The translations under genes were made by a program, and so were the position numbers. Shown here in pieces: positions 57,269 to 64,000 of a DNA stretch of 64,000 nucleotides. The stretch lies in the NCBI GenBank assembly GCA_001898185.1, contig MKTI01000004.1, positions 124,001 through 188,000 of the forward strand, given 5' to 3'. How positions within the stretch are numbered: the first letter of the stretch is position 1; the number at the start of each line of letters is the position of its first letter. The notes under the pieces were generated by a model. It saw only the letters and a list, made by a program, of their open reading frames with translations. It did no database searches and was not told where the DNA came from. The DNA is from Cellulomonas sp. 73-145. Its GTDB lineage: Bacteria > Actinomycetota > Actinomycetes > Actinomycetales > Cellulomonadaceae.

Positions 57269-58249
57269 TCAGCCCTCCTGCCGGGTGCGCGGGTCGAGCA
57301 GGGCGTACACGACGTCCGCGACGGCGTTGGCCACCAGCACGGACAGGGTGATCACCAGGAAGGTGCCCTGCATCAACGGGTAGTCGTGGTTGGACACGGC
57401 GGTGTAGAGCGCCCAGCCGATGCCCTGGTAGCTGAAGACCATCTCCATCACCAGCGTCCCGCCGACGATGAAGCCGAGGGACAGGGCGAAGCTCGACACC
57501 TGCGGCAGGATCGCGTTGCGCGCCGCGTAGCCGAACATCACGCGCCGCTCCGACAGGCCCTTGGCGTGCGCGACGGTGACGTAGTCCTCCGAGGAGACGG
57601 TCACCATCATGTTGCGCATCCCGAGGATCCAGCCCGCGATGGACGACAGCACGATGGTCAGCGCCGGCAGCGTGCCGTACCGGATCACCGACCCGGCGAA
57701 CTCCGGCGTCAGCGCCGGCACCATCGACCGGTCGTAGCTGCCCGAGGCCGGCATCCAGCCGAGCTTCACCGAGAACAGCGCGATGCACAGCAGGCCGAGC
57801 CAGAAGTACGGCACCGCTTGGAAGAAGGTCGAGACCGGCAGGAGCATGTCCGCCCACGTGCCGCGCCGCCAGCCGATGCCGGCCCCGATCAGGGTGCCGA
57901 TGACGAAGCTGAGGACGGTGGCGATGCCGACCAGCCCGATGGTCCACGGCAGCGACTGCTTGATCACCTCCACCACGGGCGTCGGGAAGTAGCTGAACGA
58001 CAGGCCGAGGTTGCCGTGCAGCAGCAGCCGCCAGTACTGCACGTACTGCGTCCAGATCGACGCGTGGCTGTCCAGGCCGAACAGCACGCTCAGCGCCTGC
58101 TCGGCGGAGGAGTCGAGGCGACCCTGGTTCTTGGCGATCAGCGCGGCGACCGGGTCACCCGGCATCATCCGCGGGATGAGGAAGTTGATGGTGACCGCGG
58201 CCCACGCCGTGATGACGTAGAAGATCGCGCGGCGGACGAAGAACTTCAC
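57269..58249 (-). CDS. Dpp/Opp-type ABC permease (DppB-like)
   Basis: The protein has 326 residues from the GTG at 58249, overlapping the DppF-like stop (GTGA). A first helix ([20 protein letters not shown]) and the diagnostic [15 protein letters not shown] are present. The periplasmic loop region follows and the EAA loop reads [20 protein letters not shown]. Six helices are predicted. It pairs with the DppC-like protein. The gene order F-B-C-D after the binding protein differs from peptide operons (A-B-C-D-F), which is common in sugar-type members. Confidence 0.95.
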   Translation of the reverse strand: MKFFVRRAIFYVITAWAAVTINFLIPRMMPGDPVAALIAKNQGRLDSSAEQALSVLFGLDSHASIWTQYVQYWRLLLHGNLGLSFSYFPTPVVEVIKQSLPWTIGLVGIATVLSFVIGTLIGAGIGWRRGTWADMLLPVSTFFQAVPYFWLGLLCIALFSVKLGWMPASGSYDRSMVPALTPEFAGSVIRYGTLPALTIVLSSIAGWILGMRNMMVTVSSEDYVTVAHAKGLSERRVMFGYAARNAILPQVSSFALSLGFIVGGTLVMEMVFSYQGIGWALYTAVSNHDYPLMQGTFLVITLSVLVANAVADVVYALLDPRTRQEG

Positions 58250-59376
58250 GACAGGTCCTCCTCGACCGGCACGGTGGACGGGCGTGCGGGGCCCGTGGCG
58301 GCGGCCAGTGCGGAGCGGTCGCCGTAGGCGTCCAGCACCGAGCCCAGCACGGGTGCGTCCGGGCGGTCCGAGTAGCCCCAGCACGCGGCCTGACGCTCGG
58401 CGCCGACCTCCAGCAGCGGAGGCACCTCCGCGCTGCACAGGTCAACCGCGAACGGGCAGCGCGGGTGGAACCGGCAGCCGCTCGGCGGGTGCACCAGCGA
58501 CGGGGCCTCGCCGTGGGCGCCGTGGGCACGGGCGGCCAGGTCGTCGGGGTCCGGGGCCGAGCGGACCAGCAGCTGCGTGTACGGGTGCGCCGGCTCCTGG
58601 GTCACCGACTCGGCGTCCCCCGTCTCCACCACGCGACCCGCGTACATCACCATCACGCGGTCGGCGAAGTACCGGGCCGACGCGATGTCGTGGGTGATGT
58701 AGAGGATGGCGATCTGCAGCCGGTCCCGCAGGTCGCGCAGCAGGTTGAGGATGCCCAGGCGGATGGACACGTCGAGCATCGAGATCGGCTCGTCGGCCAG
58801 CAGCACGTCGGGGTCCGCCGCGAGCGTCCGGGCGATCGCCACGCGCTGGCGCTGGCCGCCGGACAGCTCGTGCGGGAACTTGTCCACGTACTGCGCCGCC
58901 GGCACCAGCTGCACGCGCTCCAGCAGGCCGGTCAGCGCCGCCTCGAGCTGCTCGCCGCGCAGCCGTCCCTGGTGGATCCGCACCGCGCGGGTCAGCGTGT
59001 ACCGCACGGTGTGGATCGGGTTCAGCGAGGCGAACGGGTCCTGGAAGATCATCTGCACCCGGCGCGTGTAGGCCCGGAACGCCCGGCGGCCGTGCACGGT
59101 GGCGTCCTGGCCGTCCACCAGCACCTGGCCGGCGGTCGCCGGCATCAGCTGGGCCAGCAGCCGCGCGATCGTCGACTTGCCGGAACCGGACTCACCGACC
59201 AGCGCCACGACCCGGCCGCGGTGCAGCTCGAGGTCGACGTCCTCGACGGCGTGCACCACGTCGTGGGAGCGGACGCCGCGGACGGGGAAGTGCTTGCGCA
59301 GGCCCACGGCCTGCAGCGCCGGGACGTCGGAGGCGGGGGCCGACCGGGGCCCCGGCACGTGCGGGGGGTTGCTCAA
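58246..59376 (-). CDS. Dpp/Opp-type ABC importer ATPase (DppF-like)
   Basis: The protein has 376 residues. The ATPase motifs are Walker [10 protein letters not shown], signature [15 protein letters not shown], Walker [13 protein letters not shown] and [19 protein letters not shown] is the typical DppF/OppF Q-loop. The C-terminal Cys-rich extension is [14 protein letters not shown], then a later Cys. About 40 Ala/Pro-rich residues trail the family end. It is first of the four membrane/ATPase genes and is separated from the binding-protein gene by a 16-bp-stem hairpin. Confidence 0.95.
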   Translation of the reverse strand: MSNPPHVPGPRSAPASDVPALQAVGLRKHFPVRGVRSHDVVHAVEDVDLELHRGRVVALVGESGSGKSTIARLLAQLMPATAGQVLVDGQDATVHGRRAFRAYTRRVQMIFQDPFASLNPIHTVRYTLTRAVRIHQGRLRGEQLEAALTGLLERVQLVPAAQYVDKFPHELSGGQRQRVAIARTLAADPDVLLADEPISMLDVSIRLGILNLLRDLRDRLQIAILYITHDIASARYFADRVMVMYAGRVVETGDAESVTQEPAHPYTQLLVRSAPDPDDLAARAHGAHGEAPSLVHPPSGCRFHPRCPFAVDLCSAEVPPLLEVGAERQAACWGYSDRPDAPVLGSVLDAYGDRSALAAATGPARPSTVPVEEDLS

Positions 59377-59399
59377 CGTTCACCTCGGAGGACGGGCGG

Positions 59400-59438
59400 G
59401 GGTGCGGCGGTCGCGCGGCTCACGCGACCGCCGCACCC
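59400..59438 (-). terminator. 16-bp perfect hairpin between binding-protein and ATPase genes
   Basis: GGGTGCGGCGGTCGCG (59400-59415) and CGCGACCGCCGCACCC (59423-59438) pair perfectly around a 7-nt loop. It lies within the operon, after the binding-protein stop (59470) and before the ATPase start (59376). It is likely a partial terminator and/or 3' mRNA stabiliser that keeps binding protein in excess. Confidence 0.8.
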
Positions 59439-59469
59439 GTTCGAACAGCTGGCGGACGGGGTCAGAGGC

Positions 59470-61155
59470 TCACTTGGTGGGCGTGAGCTTCATGACGATC
59501 TGGGCGGCCTGCGGACCCGTCGGCTGCGGGTTCGCGTAGGGGTCGTCGTCCGTCGGGAAGCCCGTGTAGTTGGCCGTCGAGTACTGCGCGACGGCCGGAC
59601 GGGCCCAGATCACCAGCGCCGGGGCGTCCTCGACGAAGTGCTTCTGCACCACGGCGAGCGACGACTTGCGGGTGGCGTCGTCGGACGCACCGCGGAAGTC
59701 CGCGAGCGCCTTGGTGACCTCGTCGTTCTTGTACCGGCCGAAGTCCCAGGTGGCCGTCTTGCCCAGCGGCACGTAGGAGGCGCCGTCCATCACGTCCGCG
59801 TACATGTTCCACGGGGTGGCGCCACCGTCGGTCCAGTGCAGGGTCGCCTGGAAGTTGCCGTTGGGAATGATGTCGTTGAACCAGGCGTCCTGGTTCGCGG
59901 CGTTGACGGTGGCGTCGACGCCCAGCTGGGCGGCCGCCGTCTTGATCAGGTCCAGGGCCGTCAGGTAGTCGTTCCAGCCGGCCGGGTTGACCAGCTCGAA
60001 GGTGACCTTCGCGCCCTTGGGGTCGAGCAGCTTGCCGGAGCCGTCCCAGGTGTAGCCGGCGTCCTTGAGCAGGGACTTGGCGGCGTTGACGTCCACGGAC
60101 TGCTTCCTGCCCTTGTAGTCCGGGGCGATCCAGTCGTCACCGGACGGGCTGGGCATGCCGGTCACGGACCCGATGGCGGGCCAGACGCCCGAACCGGCGA
60201 GCTGCGAGATCTGCTCGCGGTCCACCACCATCGACAGCGCCTTGCGGAACGCGACGTTGTCGAACGGCGCCTTCTCGTTGTTCAGGTAGAGCACGTCCAC
60301 CCCGAAGCCGCCGCCGGCGACCTGGTGGAACGCCTTGGGGTTCTTGGCGATGTACGTGTTCTTGTAGTCGGCGATGAACGTCCAGCCCCACTGCGCCTCA
60401 CCGGTGGTCAGGGCGGTGGTCAGGGCGTTGTTGTCGTTGTACGACGAGTACTGCAGCTTGGCGACCTTCGGCGCGCCACCCCAGTACGTGGGGTTCGGGA
60501 CGAGCGTCGCAGCCTGCGGCGTCCACGACTGCAGCGTGTACGGGCCCGTGCCCACCGGCTTGGTGTCGGTGTAGGTGGTCGGGTCGACGTCCTTCCACAG
60601 GTGCTCGGGGACGATCACCTGCTTCAGCAGCTTGATCTGGTTGACGTACTCCGGCTGCGTGAAGTCGACGGTCACCGTGCTGCCCGACGCGGTCGCGGAC
60701 TTGATCTGGTCCGGGAAGTCGGCGTTGATCGCCTTGTACTTGATCAGCAGGTTGAGGGTGAAGGCGATGTCGTTCGCGGTGAACGCCTGGCCGTCGGACC
60801 ACTTCACACCGTCACGGGCGACGATCTTCGCCTCCGTGTAGTCGGCGTTCCACGTCACCGACGTGGCCAGCCACGGCGTCGGGTTCTCCAGCGGTTTGAT
60901 GTCGTTGACCTGCATGAGCGACTCGTAGATCACCCACGCGTAGCCCAGCGACTTCGCCGCGGAGCCGGTGGGGATGATCGGGCTCTGGTTCTCCGTCAGC
61001 GTGCCGTTGGGCATGCCGACGGTCAGCACCGCGCCCGATCCCTTGCCGGTGGTGCCGGACGACGAGCTGCTGGCGCTGCCCGACGAGCAGGCGGTGACGG
61101 CCAGCGCGACGGCTGTCAGTCCGACCACGAGCGGTGCGAGCTTCCGCGTTCTCAC
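59470..61155 (-). CDS. ABC substrate-binding lipoprotein (SBP family 5)
   Basis: The protein has 561 residues from the GTG at 61155, preceded by GGAGG. The lipoprotein signal ends VALAVTACSSG (Cys23). It resembles DppA/OppA-type cluster C binding proteins (PLENPTPWLATSVTWNADYT, then VKWSDGQAFTANDIAFTLNL, YTDTKPVGTGPYTLQ). It sits outside the membrane and delivers substrate to the permease pair. In Thermotoga and some actinobacteria relatives bind cello- or beta-gluco-oligosaccharides. The adjacent intracellular GH3 makes that more likely than peptides, but sequence alone does not prove it. Confidence 0.95.
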   Translation of the reverse strand: MRTRKLAPLVVGLTAVALAVTACSSGSASSSSSGTTGKGSGAVLTVGMPNGTLTENQSPIIPTGSAAKSLGYAWVIYESLMQVNDIKPLENPTPWLATSVTWNADYTEAKIVARDGVKWSDGQAFTANDIAFTLNLLIKYKAINADFPDQIKSATASGSTVTVDFTQPEYVNQIKLLKQVIVPEHLWKDVDPTTYTDTKPVGTGPYTLQSWTPQAATLVPNPTYWGGAPKVAKLQYSSYNDNNALTTALTTGEAQWGWTFIADYKNTYIAKNPKAFHQVAGGGFGVDVLYLNNEKAPFDNVAFRKALSMVVDREQISQLAGSGVWPAIGSVTGMPSPSGDDWIAPDYKGRKQSVDVNAAKSLLKDAGYTWDGSGKLLDPKGAKVTFELVNPAGWNDYLTALDLIKTAAAQLGVDATVNAANQDAWFNDIIPNGNFQATLHWTDGGATPWNMYADVMDGASYVPLGKTATWDFGRYKNDEVTKALADFRGASDDATRKSSLAVVQKHFVEDAPALVIWARPAVAQYSTANYTGFPTDDDPYANPQPTGPQAAQIVMKLTPTK

Positions 61156-61189
61156 AAGTGCCTCCTTGCACTGGTTGCTGCCGTGGAGC

Positions 61190-61205
61190 GGGGGCGGACG
61201 CCCCC
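61190..61205 (-). terminator. Small GC hairpin between GH3 and binding-protein genes
   Basis: GGGGGC (61190-61195), loop GGAC, GCCCCC (61200-61205). It lies 5 bp after the GH3 stop and 34 bp before the binding-protein start. It is likely a weak transcript-end or stabilising element within the operon. Confidence 0.5.
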
Positions 61206-61210
61206 ACCGA

Positions 61211-63793
61211 TCACTGAGGTTCTGCTGCGCGCGTCGGCTGGACCACGTCCAGCGCCAGGCGCAGGTCCCGCGAGGACCGGCCGATGCGCAGCCGGTACGT
61301 GCCGGCCGGGACGGTCCAGCCGCCGCGACCCGCGTCCCCTGCCTGCCAGGTGCGGAAGGCCTGCACGGCCACCGGCACCCGGACCGTGGTGGTGACGCCC
61401 GGCTCGGCGTCCACCACGGCGAACCCGCCGAGCGCGCGCACCGGACGCTCGCCGCGAGGCGTGCCCTCCGGGGGCTCGACGTACACCTGAACCACCTCGC
61501 GGCCGGGCCGCGGGCCCGCGTTCCGCACGGTGACGGCCAGCTCGACGGACCCGTCGGCCTGCTGTCCCGCGAGCGTCGCGGAGAGGTGCTCCCACGTCGT
61601 CCAGCCCAGGCCGTGCCCGAACGGCGCCGCCGGCGTGCGACCGAGCAGGTCCCACGACCTGTGCCCGACGTGCACGCCCTCGCGGTACTCGACGACGCCG
61701 TCCACGGGGACCGCGTCCGGCACCGGCACGTCCTGCGCACGGGCGGGCAGCGTCCACGGCAGCCGTCCGGCCGGTTCGGCGCGACCGGCCAGCACGTCGG
61801 CGACCGCGTCGGGCCACTCCTGCCCGCCGAGCCAGCCCCACACCACGCAGGGCGCCCGGTCCAGCCACGGGAGCAGCACCGGGGCGCCGGCGTTGACCAC
61901 CACGACGGTCCGCGGGTTGGCGGCCAGCACGGCGTCGACCAGGGCGTCCTGCTCGCCCGGAAGGGCCAGCGAGGTGCGGTCCCAGCCCTCGGACTCGACC
62001 TCCTCGGTGGTGCCGACGACGACGATCGCGACGTCGGCCGCGGCCGCCGCGGCGACCGCCTCGTCCCGCAGCTGCGCGGCGGACGGTCCGGGCACGCGGT
62101 GCACCAGGAGGGCGCGGGCGAACGAGTCGTAGCCGACGGGGTGCACCGCCTGCACCGTCGCGTCGAGGTGGACGGTCGCCGGGCCGGCGACGGACAGCAT
62201 CGCCGGGACGGGGTGGTTGACGGTCGAGTCGAGGATCACCTCGGCGCCGACCAGGTGGTCGGACGAGGACACCGTGACGCCGTCGACCACCAGGCGGTGC
62301 GCTCCGACCGTGCCGACCCCGACCTGGTGCAGGCCCGGTTCGGTCAGCCGGATCGCAGCCCGCAGCCGGACCGATGCCGCGGCGGCCGGCGGCTCGCGCA
62401 GCCAGCCGTCCCAGGCGGTGACATCCTGGACGTCGAGCACCGCACCGTCGGCATCGAACAGCTCGACGCGCAGGCCCGGCGTGCCGTCCGGCGTGGTGCA
62501 CGCCACGAGGTCCAGGTCGGGCGGCACCAGGCGGGACCGTGCACCGACGTGCACGTCCACCGGTGCTCCCAACGCGTCCGCCAGTCGGTCGGCCAGCACG
62601 GCGCGACGGTCGGGGGCGACCATCGAGGAACCACCGCCCTGCAGGAACGGTTCGACGGCGTTGGCGCCGATCAGCGCCACGCGGGTCGGCGCCGGACCGG
62701 CCGCCGGGACGCCGCGCGTGCCGGTCAGCGGCAGCAGACCGTCGTCCCGCAGCACCACCATCGAGGCCGTGACCAGGGCGCGCAGCTGCGCGGCGACCTG
62801 CGCCGGGTCGGGCAGCGGCAGGGCTGCCTCGCCGTCGTCGTGCGCCTCGTCGTCGTCGCGCGCCTCGTCGTCGGGCGCCTCGTCATCGTCGGCCGCCGCC
62901 AACGCGCCCACGCGCTGCGCGAGCCGCAGCAGCCGCAGCACCTTGTCGTCCAGCTCGCTCTCCGCGACGACGCCGGTGCGCACCGCGTCGAGCAGCCCGT
63001 CGCCCCACGGCCCGTCCGGACCGGGCATCTGCAGATCCAGCCCGCCGCGGACGGCGCCGGCCACCGACCGGGTGGCCACCCAGTCGCTGAGCACCACGCC
63101 GTCGAAGCCCCACTCCTCCTTCAGCACCTCGGTGAGCAGGTGCCGGTGCTCCAGCACGGGGGCTGCCTCGACGCCGTCGTCCACGCCGCTGTACGCGCCC
63201 ATCACCGACCACGCGCCGGCGCGGACCGCGGCCTCGAACGGCGGCAGGTACACCTCCCGCAACGTCCGCTCGTCGACGTGCGACACGTACCGGGTGCGGT
63301 CGGTCTCGGAGTCGTTGGCGACGTAGTGCTTGACGCACATCGCCACCCCGGCGCGCTGCGCGGCGTCGACCAGCGGCACGGTGAGCAGGGACGTCAGCAG
63401 CGGGTCCTCCGAGAAGCACTCGAAGTGCCGGCCGCCAACCGGGGTCCGCTGAAGGTTGACCTGCGGGGCGAGCACCACGTCGACGCCGTGCCGGTGGGCC
63501 TCGGCCGCGAACAGGGTGCCGACCCGGCCGGCCAGCTCGACGTCCCAGGTGGCCGCGAGCGCGGTCGGCGCCGGGAACGACGCCGACGTCCCGGCGTCCG
63601 GACCGACGCCGCGCACCCCTGCGGGCCCGTCCGACAGCACCATCGCGCGCAGCCCGATCCGCGGGATCGCCGTGGTGGTCCACAGACCGGCGCCGACGAC
63701 GAGCGCGACCTTCTCCTCGAGGGTCAGGGTGCCGGCGAGCGCGACGAGCGCGTCGGTGCCGGTGCTCGGCTGCTGAGCCGTGTCGAGTGCCAC
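61211..63793 (-). CDS. Glycoside hydrolase family 3 beta-glucosidase
   Basis: The enzyme has 860 residues from the GTG at 63793, with no signal peptide, so it is intracellular. The GH3 N-domain has LSDGPAGVRG, KHYVANDSETDR (His/Lys/Asn substrate contacts) and nucleophile Asp237 in LSDWVATRS. The C-domain contains VVVGTTEEVESEGWDRTSLA. A PA14-like insertion spans roughly residues 435-570 and an Fn3-like domain ends the protein. An Asp/Glu/Ala-rich insertion (about 298-323) follows the N-domain. It hydrolyses beta-glucosides taken up by the importer encoded downstream. It is the first gene of the operon. Confidence 0.95.
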   Translation of the reverse strand: MALDTAQQPSTGTDALVALAGTLTLEEKVALVVGAGLWTTTAIPRIGLRAMVLSDGPAGVRGVGPDAGTSASFPAPTALAATWDVELAGRVGTLFAAEAHRHGVDVVLAPQVNLQRTPVGGRHFECFSEDPLLTSLLTVPLVDAAQRAGVAMCVKHYVANDSETDRTRYVSHVDERTLREVYLPPFEAAVRAGAWSVMGAYSGVDDGVEAAPVLEHRHLLTEVLKEEWGFDGVVLSDWVATRSVAGAVRGGLDLQMPGPDGPWGDGLLDAVRTGVVAESELDDKVLRLLRLAQRVGALAAADDDEAPDDEARDDDEAHDDGEAALPLPDPAQVAAQLRALVTASMVVLRDDGLLPLTGTRGVPAAGPAPTRVALIGANAVEPFLQGGGSSMVAPDRRAVLADRLADALGAPVDVHVGARSRLVPPDLDLVACTTPDGTPGLRVELFDADGAVLDVQDVTAWDGWLREPPAAAASVRLRAAIRLTEPGLHQVGVGTVGAHRLVVDGVTVSSSDHLVGAEVILDSTVNHPVPAMLSVAGPATVHLDATVQAVHPVGYDSFARALLVHRVPGPSAAQLRDEAVAAAAAADVAIVVVGTTEEVESEGWDRTSLALPGEQDALVDAVLAANPRTVVVVNAGAPVLLPWLDRAPCVVWGWLGGQEWPDAVADVLAGRAEPAGRLPWTLPARAQDVPVPDAVPVDGVVEYREGVHVGHRSWDLLGRTPAAPFGHGLGWTTWEHLSATLAGQQADGSVELAVTVRNAGPRPGREVVQVYVEPPEGTPRGERPVRALGGFAVVDAEPGVTTTVRVPVAVQAFRTWQAGDAGRGGWTVPAGTYRLRIGRSSRDLRLALDVVQPTRAAEPQ

Positions 63794-63856
63794 TGCGGTG
63801 GGGCCTTCCGATCGGGGGACGTCGTCGTCCGACCGGAGAACAGAACCACATCGCTT

Positions 63857-63874
63857 ACTTACCTGTCAGTAAGT
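63857..63874. promoter_or_regulatory. Palindromic operator between GH3 operon and divergent gene
   Basis: ACTTAC (63857-63862), CTGTCA, GTAAGT (63869-63874) form a perfect 6-bp inverted repeat of the TetR-operator kind, in AT-rich sequence unlike its surroundings. The divergent starts are 64 bp to the left (63793) and 27 bp to the right (63901). Confidence 0.65.
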
Positions 63875-63900
63875 CCTTGATAACAGTATGGTGTCGGTCC

Positions 63901-64000
63901 ATGGCGGACCCCGCTCCTCCGACGCCGGCGTCGACGGATGCCGCACCGGGCAGCGCCGCGCCCGCGGGCCGCTCGCCGAAGCCCGGCGCCACGGCCGCGC
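63901..64000 (+). CDS. Start of a divergent gene, possibly TetR-type regulator, truncated
   Basis: Only ~33 codons are visible: an Ala/Pro/Ser-rich leader ending GRSPKPGATAA, a sequence style common just before TetR-type HTH domains. ATG 63901 is the assumed start; another open frame begins at ATG 63888. A palindromic operator 27 bp upstream and divergence from the sugar operon support a local regulator. The conserved part lies beyond the window. Confidence 0.45.
   Translation, partial: MADPAPPTPASTDAAPGSAAPAGRSPKPGATAA

Noticed and set aside
55175..61155. Nickel or dipeptide importer
   Set aside because: The ATPase and permease types do not discriminate substrates; the GH3 gene in the same operon makes sugars more likely.
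1..64000. Prophage, transposase, integrase, toxin-antitoxin pair or restriction-modification operon
   Set aside because: No matching genes were recognised; only an orphan antitoxin-like gene and a RAMA-domain protein were found.

Overview
The window is very GC-rich (roughly three quarters G+C by eye, strong G/C bias at third codon positions, many GTG starts and ATGA/GTGA overlaps). It carries actinobacterial hallmarks: a mycothiol-dependent isomerase family protein, an IdeR/DtxR-type iron box, an actinobacterial LexA box in front of a DUF222/13E12 HNH gene, DUF6318 and PspC proteins, and a TopA with a repeat-type C-terminus. Together with a GH3 glucosidase/oligosaccharide-transport operon this suggests a Micrococcales actinomycete, plausibly Cellulomonas or a close relative. 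That placement is inference; no rRNA or marker search was possible.

Layout. 1-5.7 kb: truncated ABC exporter, a mycothiol-type protein, a reductase and a hydrolase, then a two-domain DNA-associated protein (degenerate nuclease fold plus RAMA) and a thiamine-binding protein. 5.7-6.75 kb: non-coding repeats (two palindrome-bearing copies and a 17-bp minisatellite) around an orphan TacA-like antitoxin. 6.8-11.3 kb: large FAD/Fe-S oxidoreductase and two exported proteins. 11.5-14.2 kb: feoABC-type ferrous iron uptake operon with an IdeR box. 14.4-20.1 kb: OsmC, a stand-alone AAA ATPase, an M15 carboxypeptidase, HTH, isoaspartyl methyltransferase, DUF3806. 20.1-22.5 kb: a 5'-3' exonuclease whose original 5' end seems to have been displaced by a 1.3-kb islet. 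22.6-27.7 kb: ECF sigma factor with its membrane partner, a ParA/MinD-like ATPase, an RsbW-like kinase and PspC. 28-35.4 kb: LuxR-LAL regulator, LigD-type polymerase, nucleotidyltransferase, second M15 enzyme, second DUF3806 protein. 35.5-39.4 kb: small proteins, an alpha/beta hydrolase with an altered nucleophile elbow, LacI regulator, tRNA-Thr(CGT). 39.5-46.4 kb: lipoprotein peptidase, a four-gene run (two exported proteins, response regulator, histidine kinase), TetR, LexA-linked HNH protein. 46.7-55.1 kb: holB-tmk, Gfo/Idh oxidoreductase, topA, PAP2, STAS-like protein, phosphoesterase lipoprotein. 55.2-64 kb: GH3 glucosidase and a complete Dpp/Opp-type ABC importer in one operon, facing a divergent, possibly TetR-type gene across a palindromic operator.

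How it works together. The right-hand operon reads as uptake of oligosaccharides (beta-gluco-oligosaccharides likely) followed by intracellular hydrolysis. A hairpin after the binding-protein gene probably sets its excess over the membrane components. The core chromosomal block (holB, tmk, topA) shows that this is chromosome. No phage, CRISPR array, transposase or integrase was found. The least explained items are the RAMA fusion, the palindromic repeat pair at 5.7-6.0 kb and the islet inside the start of the exonuclease gene.
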